Positions 36,301 to 47,808 of a DNA stretch of 64,000 nt are shown here, piece by piece. This DNA is from Paralichthys olivaceus. Lineage: Eukaryota; Chordata; Actinopteri; Pleuronectiformes; Paralichthyidae. The stretch's first letter is position 1. Each line of letters opens with the position of its first letter. Under the pieces are notes generated by a model, which ran no database searches, was not told the DNA's origin, and worked only from the letters and a program-made list of their open reading frames with translations. The translations under genes and the position numbers were made by a program. The stretch covers positions 2,695,361-2,759,360 of the forward strand of contig NC_091097.1 of the NCBI RefSeq assembly GCF_024713975.1, written 5' to 3'.

Positions 36301-39300
36301 CCTCCATAGAGAGGTCATGTAAATATAAAGTATTTAAATATAAAGGGCCTTTTCTGGGGTAAAGAAAACTACAATTTAGATGAAACGAACTAGTGAAAAC
36401 ATCATGAGAATTATTCTACATTAAATTTCTACCAATAGATCCCTTTAACCTAAATCTCACACACTGGACCTTTAAATGTAGGGTTAGCGTTTTTTTGCCT
36501 GCTCATCCATCATTTGACAGTTCTTTGAGAACAGTGACTCTCCGCTATCAGTGAGCTCATGTGAACCTGAGGGGGGGTGGGGGTATACGCCAGAGAGGGT
36601 AATGCTCTCCTGTCAGCCTCAACATACAGTGAACTCACCTTGGTGAGTTCCAGCGAGATCGCAGCAGCCATCTTCCCCCCATATGACTCAGAGAAGATGT
36701 AAAAGGGGACGCTCTGCAGACAAGACAATAACCATCACTTCAAAGAGAGAAAGCCTTTAGCTTGTTTAAATTTAAATCAGAATTTGTGAACACAGTTAAT
36801 GTGTTAAACTTGCAAACCGTTTCTGCTATTCACAACTCCGGCATTATATGGAAACATTATTAATTTGCATTGATTTTTCTGGATGCAAGTTAATTATTTA
36901 CACTTTTCAGCTCTGGTTTTAGTCTCTAGCATCTCCTGAAATATTTGTTTGGTACTGAGCAGGTAGTGTAAAACTGGTTTAAGAGCTTTCCTTCTGAAAC
37001 AAGCAGCTGTGATGTCAGAGAACATTGATTATTTGATATCCTTATTTTCAGTTTCAAGTGAATCGTCAGTCTACACTGCACTCAGGTCCTCAGCAATCAG
37101 ATAAGCTGTTATCAGCAAAAATCAAAAGCCAGACAGACGAGGAGATTTACATTTGGATTAATTCAGCGTGTGTTAAGAGGATTCAAAGTAGATTGTGTTT
37201 ACACTTTTAGCCACAAGCTCCATAGGTTTTTGAAAGCAGATAATGCCACTGAAATGCAATACCACACCCTGACACTGCAGAGAAGCAAAGAGCCGACATA
37301 CCTGGAAGTCAGCCTTCTCTGAAAAGAAGTGTTTGAGCAGCACCAGCATGTCTGAGGCAATCGTGGCCACATTGGTCGCAAAGCCACCGGGCGAGTCAGT
37401 GTAGCTAAAGCCAGTGCCGACAGGGTTGTCCACAAATAACACACTGGCTGCCTGCACCTGAAAGAGACAACACACACACACTTTATCAACATGCTTTCAA
37501 GTCATTTCAACAATTGGAACATTGTTCCAATACAAGACCTTCCAGTTACAAGAATCCTTTGGAATAAAGAGTTCAGGTTAACAAAGATTTTAAAGACAAT
37601 GCAAAGGAAATTACTCAACCAAAGAAAAGCATGTGCATCTTTATGACGTGTCAAAATCCTTCAACACCTCTGATTGTACCGTCTTCCATAGTCCAGGGGA
37701 ACTTCCACACATTACAATTCACAGACAGTGATGTTTTAATCTCTGCAGTGTTCCAAAATAGTCATACCCAGCTCGTCTTTCTGGGCTTTAGGTCCCTGTT
37801 CAAGGGTCCGATCTCCTCAAAGTTCCCAAAGCCACTTCCTGATCCTCCTGGTCCACCCTAAAGACACATGGACACAAAGAAATGTTATAAACAGCCGAAA
37901 ACAAAAGGTTTTTATCACCAATGATTAATAATTAAATTCAGTTGTTTTTAGAAGTGAAAAAAGACACTGTTACTCATCAAATACTGTCTGTTTATCACCT
38001 ATCCGCAGATGATATCAAACTCCCCCCCCCACCACCATTCAAGCCTAGTGAGACATTTAGGTTATCTGAGCTTCTTGGCTGTTACACACCTATTCCAGAT
38101 GGGCCCACCATAAACTTGACAGATAGGACAGAAGCTCTGATTGCTGCTTCAGATAAAATCGTCCCTCTTATAAAACAAAGTCTAGGATTTATTTCCTCAG
38201 CCTCCCACTCTCTAGTCCACCTGTTTTCTCTCACGCAGATTTAAGATGCTTATACACACACTTTCGTTTTCTCCTGTAATGACTTCTGCAGTGTTCTTTC
38301 CCCTCCCCCCATCAGTGAATCAGTCCTCGACCATCAACAAGCAATTAAAAATCCCGTCGCTAGACTTCTCACGAGGGCTTATATTACACCCAGACTAAGT
38401 CCTCTTCACTGGCTCAAGATTCTGATTGAAATTCTCATTCAATTATTGCACCTTCAGACCCCGACACATCTAACCGGTCTACTCCACCCTGTTTCATTTG
38501 CCCTGTCTCTCAGATCTGACCATTTCACTCTATTACATATCCCACAGGCGTAGAGCGGCAGACCTACTTCTTTAGGGTTTGTGGATTCTGTGGAATCATT
38601 CGAAAACATAGTGGTTTAAACAGATGATTTGTCTACCAGGTCTGTCTCTTCTTAGAGTGTGTGTTAGTTTTCTGTTTTGAACTCTTTTGGCCCTGTAAAG
38701 CACTACATAACTCCTGTCTGTATAAAGTGTTCTACAAATGAAATTTACGTAATTTAGACAAAGCTAATGCAAAATAGCTTTGTCTGTCCACAGCTCTTTT
38801 CCAAAATGACTTCTTCTTTCCTCATGTAGACCCGTGAATCCTTTACCAAAAAGACTGGTTAAATTTTTCGAACTTTTGAATGTTGGCTCTAAACCGCTTC
38901 GTTGGTTAGTTCCTCTTCTCTAGTTAAAAAAAGAAGCACCACTGCTGTTAGTCATTCACACTCACAACCAACAGATATTTTTAGAGTTAACTTGGGATGA
39001 GCATCAGTCATCCTCCAGGTGCTAAAAAAAATTATATATTTCCCATGATCCAACTTACTTTAATCTCTTATTAGACCTCCTGGCTGGTAAATGCTCACAT
39101 CTGCCAAACTCAATACATTCAAGTTTGCAGCCGTGGCTTGATTATGTATTTGTAATCTCAAATCGAGCTGCTACCTGTTCACTGGGTGAGTCATGCTCCT
39201 CTCGCACAGGAAATCGCTCCATGTGTAAAAAAAAAAATGTCTGCGTTGTACAATACAGCTGCTTTGCTAAACACCAAAGATGCAACTTGGATAAGAACAA

Positions 39301-40929
39301 AAAGTAGCCGTGGGGGTTCACTACAGCACTTTGCTGTACTTACACACACACACACACACACAATCTCTACTCTCTTAAGACGACAGTCGAAATTTGAGGA
39401 CGTAAGTGGGTCTTACCTGCAGCCACATGACCAGAGGCAGGTCTGTGTATCCAGCAGACTGGCTGTCAGCGTAATACAGCCACCAGAACATGTGGGCCCC
39501 CTCTCTCACCTCCACATAGTTCCATGCTTCTTTATCTTCCAGGGGGATGGAGAGCCCTGCAGAGGATTGAATGATATCGGCTTCAGTCACACTGTTTCTT
39601 TCATAAGATAGATATAGATGCCTCTGATTAATATCCACCATGAGTTAAAGAGTCAGTAAATGTACTCCACATTTTGTTCAGCACAGTTCACTCCTTGGCA
39701 GACTTGATATTTCCTAATAGATGATACAGCTGGACTCCTTTTACATAAAATGCAGTGACCTCAGAAAGTGTTCCCACCAGCAGAGAAATAGTAAAGAGAG
39801 TCAGTAAATTTACACTGTTAGATTTTATTCAGTCCACTAGATCTCATCATTTTACAGACTTTCATTTTCTGAACAAATCCCAGACGCTGGATTTTATTTT
39901 ATTTTTTTAAATAAACTTATTAAGATGTAAACTTAGAAGATTAAAGTATCAAACTGATAAGACATAATTTATAGATCTTTGACTACAGCAAATTGATTTT
40001 GGTGTTTTGCATGAAAAGCATTTGCTAACTTGATTTAAACATGTAGATGCAGTAACTGAAAAGCTGTTAGAACAGTGTAGACTATAAAGACTTTATTAAT
40101 CCCCCCCAAAAATGCAAAAAGTATTTCCAGCCACACAACCATCATGGTGATACTCATTGCTGCCATTGGAAGAATTATATGATTAAAACAACAGGAGTGT
40201 GTCTTGTTTGTTGCTACGTCACAAACTTACAGGTGTGCTTTCTTTCCTTAGGGTCAAAACTTAACCTGCAGAAGCAGCTTTCACTTTATTATGGTTCACC
40301 TACATAGAACCAGCTCTGCTCCAACTCTTAGTTCCTTAAAATGAATGCTGAACACTTCCCGGTTGATCACAACCCTTTGTTTAACCAAATATTTACTCTT
40401 CTTATTTTAAAGATTTTCAATTCTCTGGAACTTTCATTTCTTTTTAAAGTTTTTTGTTTTGCTGGTACAATTCGCCCTGATGCCTTTTATGTAACATGTA
40501 AAGTATTTAAAGTGTACTATACTAATAATATAACGCATGGTCATGTTTCAGTGCAGGGGAACTGAGAGTTCATGTCCACAGAGCCTGAACAGTGTTTAGA
40601 TTTGTATCTGATGAGGATGAAGCCATGTGTGATCTCTCTGTCTCCTCACACCGATGACTCCTTCGACCTCAGGAGACTTGAAGACCAGCAGGCAGCCATC
40701 AGCTCAGCTCCACAGTAACACGGGGCACAGCCCAGAGTTTGTGAAGCAGCTCGTGTGAGATGAATGAGCGAAAACTACACGTTACGCATTCAGCGCAGTC
40801 GGCAAACGGGAATACAGCATTTGTCAGTTTAGTCGTAGAGAACATACATGTGACCTCGAGGTCACTGATCCTACCTTTGCAGACGAGGACGGTGAGGACC
40901 AGCAAGGACCAGGACCACCTCACAACCAT
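30347..40929 (-). CDS. scpep1: Retinoid-inducible serine carboxypeptidase, complete 13-exon coding region
   Basis: Minus-strand exons are 40929-40875, 39556-39417, 37857-37768, 37457-37302, 36713-36639, 35650-35578, 33944-33907, 33810-33682, 32883-32799, 31886-31773, 31654-31517, 31429-31266 and 30409-30347; joined they give 439 aa (human 452). It is an S10-family serine carboxypeptidase, expected in the secretory/lysosomal route, that removes C-terminal residues from peptides. Exon 1 encodes a hydrophobic signal peptide. The catalytic triad is visible: Ser157 in FSESYGGKMAA, Asp358 in YNGQLDLIVD and His418 in RAGHM. The GGPGGSGSGFGNFEEIGP segment (from residue 66) forms the oxyanion region. 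Sequons are present at N314 (NVT) and N349 (NVT). For exon 10, the acceptor giving ALQTRRHIRPLHS keeps frame; the nearby CTGCAG would shift it and was rejected. The gene converges on engase and diverges from coil. A CLEAR-type E-box lies about 70 bp upstream of the start codon. Confidence 0.95.
30495..31160. repeat. Dispersed fish repeat in scpep1 intron 12
   Basis: TTTTGTATAGCGCCAAATCAC, CTCAAGGCACTTAATATATTA, then TTTTACAGGGAGCCAATGTAG, GCAGCATTTTGGACCAACTGGA and AATAATCCAGTTTTGAGG form the order of a long repeat widely seen in fish genomes and often associated with LINEs. It fills most of the intron between scpep1 exons 13 and 12. Its class is not asserted. Confidence 0.6.
32250..32340 (+). 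repeat. tRNA-derived SINE fragment lacking its B box
   Basis: GGGCGGCTGTGGCTCAGAGGTAGAGCAGGTTGTCCACCAACC is the head of a fish SINE with a tRNA-like A box (TGGCTCAGAGGT). It then jumps to AGGAAACATACTGAACTCC, the tail part, so the middle with the B box is gone. It lies in scpep1 intron 9 and is not a tRNA gene. Confidence 0.6.
34545..34873 (-). mobile_element. MITE-like element, GGTCCAGTGTGTA family, copy C
   Basis: Reverse-oriented copy of about 329 bp in scpep1 intron 6. It begins GGTTCAGTGTGTAGGATGTAGTG and ends CCTAAATCTTACCCAACGGACC, so the right terminal repeat has decayed. The interior GGACCCCCTCGATGTTA and AGGGTAAAGAAAACAATTCAT match the other copies. Confidence 0.75.
36230..36470 (-). 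mobile_element. MITE-like element, GGTCCAGTGTGTA family, internally deleted copy D
   Basis: The right end CTCACACACTGGACC is intact and the interior TTTAGTTTGTCCAGTCTGGAC and TCTGGGGTAAAGAAAACTAC match the family. About 100 bp of the left portion are missing relative to copies A and B. It lies in scpep1 intron 5. Confidence 0.7.
37985..38760 (+). pseudogene. LINE reverse-transcriptase 3' fragment (L2/Rex1-like) in scpep1 intron 2
   Basis: The plus strand reads YHLSADDIKL, with the RT YADD box changed to SADD, then TFRLSELLGC, DRTEALIAASDKIVPLIK and, after frameshifts, DHQQAIKNPVARLLTRA and ITPRLSPLHWLKI. These follow the LINE L2 pattern. The TGTAAAGCACTACATAACTC end near 38692 resembles the family tail. 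It is opposite in strand to scpep1 and is defective. Confidence 0.75.
39339..39362. repeat. (AC)n microsatellite in scpep1 intron 2
   Basis: About 11 AC units lie 55 bp from the scpep1 exon 2 donor, on the intron side. Confidence 0.9.
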
Positions 40930-40936
40930 TGTTGAA

Positions 40937-40963
40937 GTGTGTGTGTGTGTGTGTGTGTGTTTG
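40937..40963. repeat. (GT)n microsatellite in the scpep1 5' region
   Basis: GT repeats begin seven bases upstream of the scpep1 start codon and probably lie in the 5' UTR. Confidence 0.9.
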
Positions 40964-40998
40964 TGGCACTGCTCTGTGCAGATTTATGACGACGAGAA

Positions 40999-41008
40999 AT
41001 CACGTGAC
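40999..41008. promoter_or_regulatory. CLEAR-type E-box upstream of scpep1
   Basis: ATCACGTGAC matches nine of ten bases of the CLEAR consensus GTCACGTGAC bound by TFEB/TFE3 at lysosomal genes (established motif). It is 70-80 bp upstream of the scpep1 start codon, and a second E-box CAGCTG lies at about 41022. scpep1 encodes a lysosomal-type carboxypeptidase, so the site fits its host gene. Confidence 0.6.
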
Positions 41009-41639
41009 CACATCCGGAGTCAGCTGATCGATGCCTCCCTTTGTCCCCTCCCCTTTTTTCTTTCTTTCTTTCTGCCACAGTTGGAAATTAACTTTTTATT
41101 ATTATTATCATTATTATTGTCGTTTTAATTAACAATAAAGCCACGGATGCTAACACTAGCAAGCTGCAGAGTATATAACACAACACACTCATGCACACAA
41201 AGAAAGAGAAAAGAATAAACACACAAGTGGTCAGTCTGAAATGAAAGTGCATAAACACTCAGAGAGGTTGTGCTTTTTTAAGTTTGCAATATTTCAGAGT
41301 TTCGTGTGATGTCGTTGAAAATGATCTTCAGTGTTCTGCTTTTGTTTCTCTTTAATGCTGGATCAACCGCAGACCGTGTAACCTTTGATACGTTGGTTTA
41401 TTTAAGGTTTGTATTTGTAACCATTGGTTTTAAAAAGTTACCACAAGCACAACAAACAAATAACTACAGAAATAAACTGTGAATTTACACTAACACAGAT
41501 TTGTAGAATCTTTTCCAATATTCTGAGACCACTCCACCCCAACAGAGGGCAGTGTGGAAAGTGAGTTAAAGGGAAAGCTGGTTAGGTAAAATGACGACTT
41601 CCTGCAAGCGCTTGACCATCAGAATAAGAGCTGAATGTT

Positions 41640-42130
41640 TTTTTGTCTCAAATATTTTTATTGAATTTTACATGTATCACATCCCACATACGTACATGCT
41701 CATACATTGTACATTTTTTCAGAGTAATACAACTTAGACATAAACATCCCTCCCCTCCCACCCCTCCCACTAACCACACCTACAAACCATGATTCTTGAA
41801 GTCTTATTATTCCTGGAGTGTTGTAAAGAACTGCTGGAAGTCAAGAATTGAGTCGCAAAATAAATGAATAATAAGAATATAAAATAAATAGATAAACACA
41901 CAAACGGGATGAATAGATAAAAAAAAAAATATATATATATATAGAAAAAGAAAAGGTGAATAAATAAATAAATAATGGTAAACAATTAGAAGGCAGCAAA
42001 TTTAAACAATGACAGATATAGATACTGTAACTGACAGAAAAAAAAAAGAAAAAAAAAAAAGGAAAGGAAAGAGGGGCAGATACCTCAAACTGACTTAAGG
42101 TTCTCAAAGTATTTCAGGAAAGGTCCCCAT
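41640..42130 (-). mobile_element. L1-like LINE 3' end, minus strand
   Basis: Read on the minus strand, VWGPFLKYFENLKSV and a stop (about 42131-42084) are followed by low-complexity A/T-rich sequence. The element then ends in AAAATTCAATAAAAATATTTG, the usual tail of fish L1/Tx1-like LINEs (recalled). Only the end of the element is present. It sits between scpep1 and coil. Confidence 0.5.
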
Positions 42131-42489
42131 ACCAGAGCTGAATGTTTTAAAGTAACACATTATTTGTGTAAAACCATTATAATCATCGTCAACATATTTC
42201 AATAACGCAACTGTAATTTAAGAAAGAAAATGTATTATTATTTATTAAGTACCTGTAGTTGAGTGGTTTGAGAAGGTTGTTTCCTGCTTGTCCAGTCTGA
42301 TCTGAGCTGGTAAAAACAACATGGAGAATCATAAGAGGGCACACAAACATTTTAGTTGCAACCACACAAAGACAGTTTCTAATTTGTCTAAGATTTTTTT
42401 TTTTTGCTCTATCAAGACTGAGATCTAAATACGTGGCATAACAGTAAATTCAATTTTGTATATAGCGGCAATCAAAAACCTTTAAATTA

Positions 42490-42580
42490 AGATACAACAT
42501 GATATGATAAGATATGATATGATGCAATAAGATAAGATATGATACGATACAATACGAAAGGATAAGATAATCCTTTACTA
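42490..42580. repeat. GATAT/GATAA pentanucleotide-like repeat
   Basis: Repeats of GATAT, GATAA and GATAC run for about 80 bp and are followed by AATCCTTTACTATACAACTAC and AATGGGGAAGTTTGCTGTGTT, a known fish repeat tail. Confidence 0.75.
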
Positions 42581-43020
42581 TACAACTACAATGGGGAAGT
42601 TTGCTGTGTTGCAGCAGCAAAAAGGACAGGCAAAAAATAGACATCAATAATGTTAATAAATAATTAAACATGCCATGTGAATGCAAGGAAATATAAAGAT
42701 ATAAATAGAACATAAATAATTCACATTGTAAACAGAATATTTACAGGGTGAGGAGAATATATACACTGAAACAGGATTTCATATTAGCCATTATGTTGCA
42801 TTTTATTTATCATTATTATCGATTACATTTTGTTATGGTTTTGATGATTATATTTTACAGTATTTGATCGTTAACAACAGTAATACCTATGATAATTATA
42901 ACAATCATAATGAAAACTGTAAATCCTTTGCTGATACTTGTTCCGGTGTGTGTGTTCAAAGGTTGAAGAGGAGACCGATAAACCTCTCAAGGGTCCAACG
43001 CTCTTGCTGTGAAAAACCTG

Positions 43021-43050
43021 ACCGGAAAAGCGGTCCTTTCTGTTTCCGGT
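43021..43050. promoter_or_regulatory. Paired ETS-like words upstream of coil
   Basis: ACCGGAAA at 43021 and TTTCCGGT at 43043 are inverted copies of the ETS core, 63 and 34 bp before the coil start codon, in CpG-containing sequence. They are likely promoter or 5' UTR elements; motif match only. Confidence 0.35.
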
Positions 43051-43083
43051 GGAGCGCCGGTGCGGTGTGTGTTTGGTGGAGTC

Positions 43084-46000
43084 ATGGCTGCCAACAGCAA
43101 CGGCTTCATCCGCGTGCGCCTGGTGTTCGACTACCCTCCCCCGGCCGTGATGCACTGCCGCATGAGCTGGCTGCTCGTGGACCTGAAGGCGTGTCGCGTG
43201 GTGGCGGATCTGGAGAGCGTCATCAGGGACAAGTTCGAGCTGAGCTCCGGAACCATCCTGAGCCTCTTCATAGACGACTGCTACCTGCCGCACACGGAGC
43301 ACATCTTCGTGGTGCGGGACAACGACAGCGTCAGGTGCGCGCGTTTTTCATCAACAGTGACGGGAGCCTCTCTTTAACAGGCCCCTGCAGAGATACACTG
43401 CAAATCAAGCATGGCATTGAACAGGGAACAGCCCGAGAGAGAACAAGAGAGCACAAGTAGGATGGAATGAACTGGGAAGGACAACATAAAAAGGTTGCAA
43501 GGTTTAGGTGGAAGGGAGCTATTTGAAATTGAATAGAAAATAATCCTAGCGATGGTTCACCTAAATTGTATGAATTGTTGTTTTCTTTACCCTAAACTGG
43601 GCCCTTTATATTCACATGCTTTATCTTGTCATCTGGAGCGGTCAGATCCACGGAGGCCGCCATGTTTATTACAGTATTCCAGACTGGACAAACTAAACAC
43701 CTTTTGAGTTTTTATGACAACTGAAGGTTCATGACAGGTTCATGTTTGGAAGGAGAGGGTGAGGTGAGGGGTTATCAGCTGCAACATGCAACTTCACCAC
43801 TAGATGTCTCTAAATTCTACACACTGCACCTTTAAACAGTTGTTGAAAGTATGTAGGCCAAGAACCGTCTCTGTATACAGATCCCTGTACTCATATATTC
43901 AAGTAAGGACAACTGAGGGTGGTCATCCTCCAACCAGAGGGTCGGTGGTTCGATCCTCAGTCTTCCCCATCTGCATGTCGAAGTGTCCTCAGGCAAGATA
44001 CTGAACCCCAAAATGGCCCCTCATAGATGTTGAATTCACTAATTGTGAGTAGCGTTGGATAAAAGCATCCGTCAAATGACATGAGGCTCATCGAGCTAAT
44101 TGTTTAATTCACTGTAATTGTGTGAACACCGAATAGAAATTCAGCCATCTTCATCAGACATCAGTGAAGAAGATCTTTCTTTATCAGAGGGGCTGAAGTT
44201 CTTCAATAGAGTTTAACAGCATTCTTCTTCTCCATTAGTTTCAGCGATAAGAAGTAATGACCCAGTTCCTTGTGAAATATTTGAAGTTTGGTTTTTAAGA
44301 ATCTGTTCTTATGTTCATCTTACAAATTGTCCTGAGGTCTATATGTCATTAAGAATTTCAAATAACTTCCTTTGCTTTTTGTGAAATTATAAACGTAAAA
44401 GATTTGCCTCGGTCTCTTTTAATACTGTGTTCCTGTTTTCCAGGGTGAAGGTGGAGTATCTGCCCCCGGTGAAGTGTCACAGCAGCTCTCCAGACACATC
44501 AAGTAAAAAGTGTAAAAAGAGACAGAGACCCAAAGAGGACGATGGGCCCGGAGGAACTGAAGAGAGTGTGGACTGGAAGGAAAAGAAGAGGAAAAAACGG
44601 AGCGAGGAGAGTCTTAAGGGTGAGGCCAAACAGGCGTCAGGGGACAAGAGGAGTAAGAAGTCACAAGAAAAGCACGCAGAGAAAAAGAAGATGAAGAAGG
44701 CCAAGGAAAAGAGCCCTGCTGCCATCCCCAAACCAGCTCCATCCACAAAACAAAATTCAGATAGTGTTGAGCAGCCAGTTAAAAGACCCAAGAAGCCCCC
44801 AGCAGCACAAGGAAAAATACAAAGCAAAAAGCCCACAGCGTCTTCTTCAGATTCCAGTAGCAGCAGCAGTAGTGATGAAGATGAAGCTCCCAAAAGAGCA
44901 CCTGCTCCAAAACCAGCCCCCAAGACACCCGCGTCCACCTCTGCTAGTTTCATGGCACATCCAGTCGTTAAACCCACCATAACAAAATCACAACCTGCCA
45001 TAACAAAATCACAACCTGCCATAACAAAATCACGACCTGCCTCTTCATCGTCTTCAGAAACGGATTCCTCCTCCGATGAGGCCCCCAGCGTCAAAAAAGT
45101 CCCAGCAAAAAACAAACCTTCGACCCCTTCATCTCCAAAAAGCAGAATAAACAACAAACCCAAATCCCAGCAGGCGTCCTCCACACCGCAGTCCACAACC
45201 TGTGCACAGACGCAGGCTGACAGCGCGGCCCCGCCTCTTGTTGGCAAAGTCGCGGAGCCTTGTAACTCAGACCAGGAAGAGGAGATCCAGCTGGTCATCC
45301 GAAAACCGATGCTGCCTCCAGGGTTCGGTGTGGGGGGGCTTCGGTCACCTTGGAGAGGCTGCACCCGTGGAAAAAGCGGGCGTGGTGGTCATGGAGACAG
45401 GGGACGGGGTGAAGGTAGAGGGTTCGTCAGAGGTCAGACTGGCAGCTTTGAGTTCAGCTGTAATGGATCCAAGGAGCCAAGCTACCAGACCGATTCACTG
45501 AGCAACAAGTCAGTGGTCGTCCAGGTTTGTCTGCATGTGTACGCTCCCACCTATACATCTATAGCCTTGTTCTGACCACAGGAACCTTCCCCTGGAACCA
45601 GGAATCTTTGCAGGAACTCCTTGAGTTTCCACAGCAATTACCATGGTCTTAGTAAACTATTTTACCCCCCCCCAAAAAAATCTGATTATATTTGCTTAGC
45701 GATGATTGGACAAGCACTATTCAGGGGAGGGTTTTCGCCAAACTTTTGGAAATCAAATGACTAAAATCTCAAAATACATAAGTCCTCCCTCTGTCCAATT
45801 ATTTTATCATTGGCAGAACAGTTATACACAAGCAATGTGTGTTATTCTATTACCTGTCCATTCTGAAATACTGTGTAATGTCTCCTGCATGTCTCTGTTT
45901 GTAGAATGGAGTGGAGAGTGGCCCCAAACAGGACTACAGCTCTCTGCCCCTGCTGGCCGCCCCCCCTCCGGTGGGGCAGAGGATTGCCTTCAAGGTAAGT

Positions 46001-47486
46001 CTACTTTCGTCTCAGAGACTCGTCAGGTGTCATTTTGATTTGGAAAAACACAGACAAAGCAGAGTCAAGAGGGATTCTTTGAAAAGCAGGAAACCAAAGT
46101 TGATTCATGAACACAGACACTGGAACAGGATCAGAAAGCACCTGTTGCAAACCAGCAGAACAGACAAACACACTTTGATGAAACTGATCTCATTTCATTC
46201 CGCCGCTTCGGACAGTAAGCAAATTCTAACGTACGACAGTAACTGACAGAAAGCATCAGACACCGTACACTAGCACAGTACATATCACTGACCCGAGGTG
46301 CCCCTCATCTGCACAGAGCACGACTGTAAGCATCAGCAGACTGTCTCAGCAGACTGTCTCAGCAGACTGTCTCAGCTGAATGTCTCAGCAGACTGTCTCA
46401 GCCACGACAGTAATGGTCAGGGCATATGATGTGTTGATAGTCCAAGAGATGAGACCACATTGCTCCTGTTTACGCCTCTTCACACTCAGATGTTTTAGAT
46501 TTGATGTTTAGATTTGACTGGTTACTTTAAAGGCTTTTCATTGCCTATGTCCATCTTATATATCGAACCTTTTAGTACAGTACTCACCAGCTCATACCTT
46601 GCCGTCTGTCTGTCCCAGACTCCTGAGTGAGAGAACAGTTCCTTTGCAATCATGATGATGTGGTGGATATGATAATATATGCAGGTGGTGATGAACAATG
46701 ATACAGTGTCTCTTTCATCATGACACAGATCACATCATTACATTTAAAGCAGCAGTGTTAATTCATATTTTGTTAAAGACTGTGGCTGATTGTAAGGTTA
46801 TTTTCCAATCCTGTGTGTTTGTGTTCACAGCTGCTGGAGCTTGGTGAGAACTATACACCAGAAATATCAGAATACAAGGTGAGCGGAATCATTTCTGCTG
46901 CAATAATCTAAAATGACTGGTGTCAGAAAGTTGGTTGAAGAGAGTCAGTCTCAACCATAAAGCCAACCATGTTACTGTGCATTTTAGGAGGGAAAGATTG
47001 TGAGCTTCGACCTAACAACCAAACAGATTGAGCTGGAACTCCTTCATGCCTCTCAAGGTAGGGCTCATTTTACCACTGACACAATGTTTCTTAATAATAA
47101 CTTTTTTTTGACACCTTGCAAAGTTGAGTCGTTTCTCCTTTCGTCACTTTCTGTATCTCTCTCAGCTCCTGTGGAGCCCGGAAAGTTCGACCTGGTCTAT
47201 CAGAACGCTGATGGCTCGGAGAGCGTAGAGTACGCTGTGTCCAGAGGTGCTTGGGTAAGCCTTTGCAATGTAGCTACTGTAACAATGACACAGGCTGTTA
47301 GCACAAGCAGTGGAATGCAAAGACACTGTTTTGTCTGTGAGCCCAGTTCATGGCCCTTTTCTTCTGAGTCAGCTCATTCACCCATCATCCAAACAGGAGA
47401 AAATCTATTTAACCAGCGTCTTTTCTTCTCCTCCACAGGTGACAGAGCGGTGGGATTCCCTACTGGAACCAAGGCTGATCATTTAA
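43084..47486 (+). CDS. coil: Coilin (Cajal-body scaffold), complete 7-exon coding region
   Basis: Exons are 43084-43334, 44444-45524, 45905-45994, 46831-46878, 46988-47057, 47166-47254 and 47439-47486; joined they give 558 aa (human 576). Coilin organises nuclear Cajal bodies where snRNPs mature. The N-terminal self-association domain (residues 1-84) shows VRLVFDYPPPAV, SWLLVDLKACRVV and FVVRDNDSVRVK. The long exon 2 is a disordered linker with Lys-rich nuclear-localisation-like clusters, a Ser/Asp run near residues 212-230, three copies of a 7-aa repeat at 44979-45041 and an Arg/Gly box near residues 384-416. Exons 3-7 encode the Tudor-like C-terminal domain, beginning QDYSSLPLLAAPPPVGQRIA and containing EPGKFDLVYQNADGSESVEYAV, and ending EPRLII. 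MAANSNGF was chosen as start because it aligns with the family; the frame is also open upstream to 43009. The gene is head-to-head with scpep1 and upstream of rab11fip4 in the same direction. Confidence 0.95.
43493..43830 (+). mobile_element. MITE-like element, GGTCCAGTGTGTA family, copy E
   Basis: Copy of about 338 bp in coil intron 1. The left end is decayed (GGTTGCAAGGTTTAGGTGG) and the right end CTACACACTGCACC is clear. The interior CCAGACTGGACAAACTAAAC and GAAGGAGAGGGTGAGGTGAG match the family. Confidence 0.75.
43910..44090 (+). repeat. tRNA-derived SINE with intact B box (coil intron 1)
   Basis: GGTTCGATCC at 43947-43956 is a perfect tRNA B box. It is followed by CTGCATGTCGAAGTGTCCTC and GGATAAAAGCATCCGTCAAATGACA, the usual body and tail of fish SINEs. 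The A-box part is degraded. Confidence 0.65.
44979..45041 (+). repeat. Three 21-bp in-frame repeats in coil exon 2
   Basis: ATAACAAAATCACAACCTGCC occurs three times without gaps and encodes ITKSQPA, ITKSQPA and ITKSRPA. The copies are almost identical, so the expansion looks recent and may vary in number. It lies in the disordered linker. Confidence 0.95.
46329..46405. repeat. 13-bp tandem repeat AGCAGACTGTCTC in coil intron 3
   Basis: Five or so copies of AGCAGACTGTCTC, one altered to AGCTGAATGTCTC, follow one another. Non-coding. Confidence 0.85.
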
Positions 47487-47802
47487 ATCAGACATGGTTT
47501 TACATTCACCTGATCCTGCAAGAAGGATACGCCTTTTTATCCAATTTGCTTTATTTCAAGTTAAATTGGGAGTAAAATTTCCTCATGATATATTTTAGCT
47601 AAAGGATATGATATTGGAAGGGATATGATTAAGATTGATTATATCCCCTTTCCTTTAGTTTTTAAATTCTTGCATTTAAAATGTGTTCGGATGTAAAATT
47701 AGAGTTATTTTAATATGAAGGTTTCCAGGGTTGGGACACACTGCTTTTGTTTTTTATACAATGATGTGACAGTGGATATCAGTCTTGTTTAAACTGTTTT
47801 CT

Positions 47803-47808
47803 AATAAA
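47803..47808 (+). terminator. coil polyadenylation signal AATAAA
   Basis: AATAAA lies 317 bp after the coil stop codon in AT-rich sequence and is the first canonical hexamer in the 3' flank. Confidence 0.7.

Larger units (their letters stand above)
40930..43083. other. Spacer between divergent scpep1 and coil
   Basis: The two start codons are 2.15 kb apart and face away. The scpep1 side has a GT run and a CLEAR-like E-box. The centre has an L1-like 3' end (41640-42130) and GATA-type simple repeats (42498-42580). The coil side has two GGAA/TTCC ETS-like words at 43021 and 43043. No other coding exon was recognised. Confidence 0.7.

Noticed and set aside
44477..45364. A 295-codon minus-strand open frame
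   Set aside because: It is the complement of coil exon 2; its Leu/Ser-rich content is a by-product of Lys/Ser/Asp codons on the other strand.
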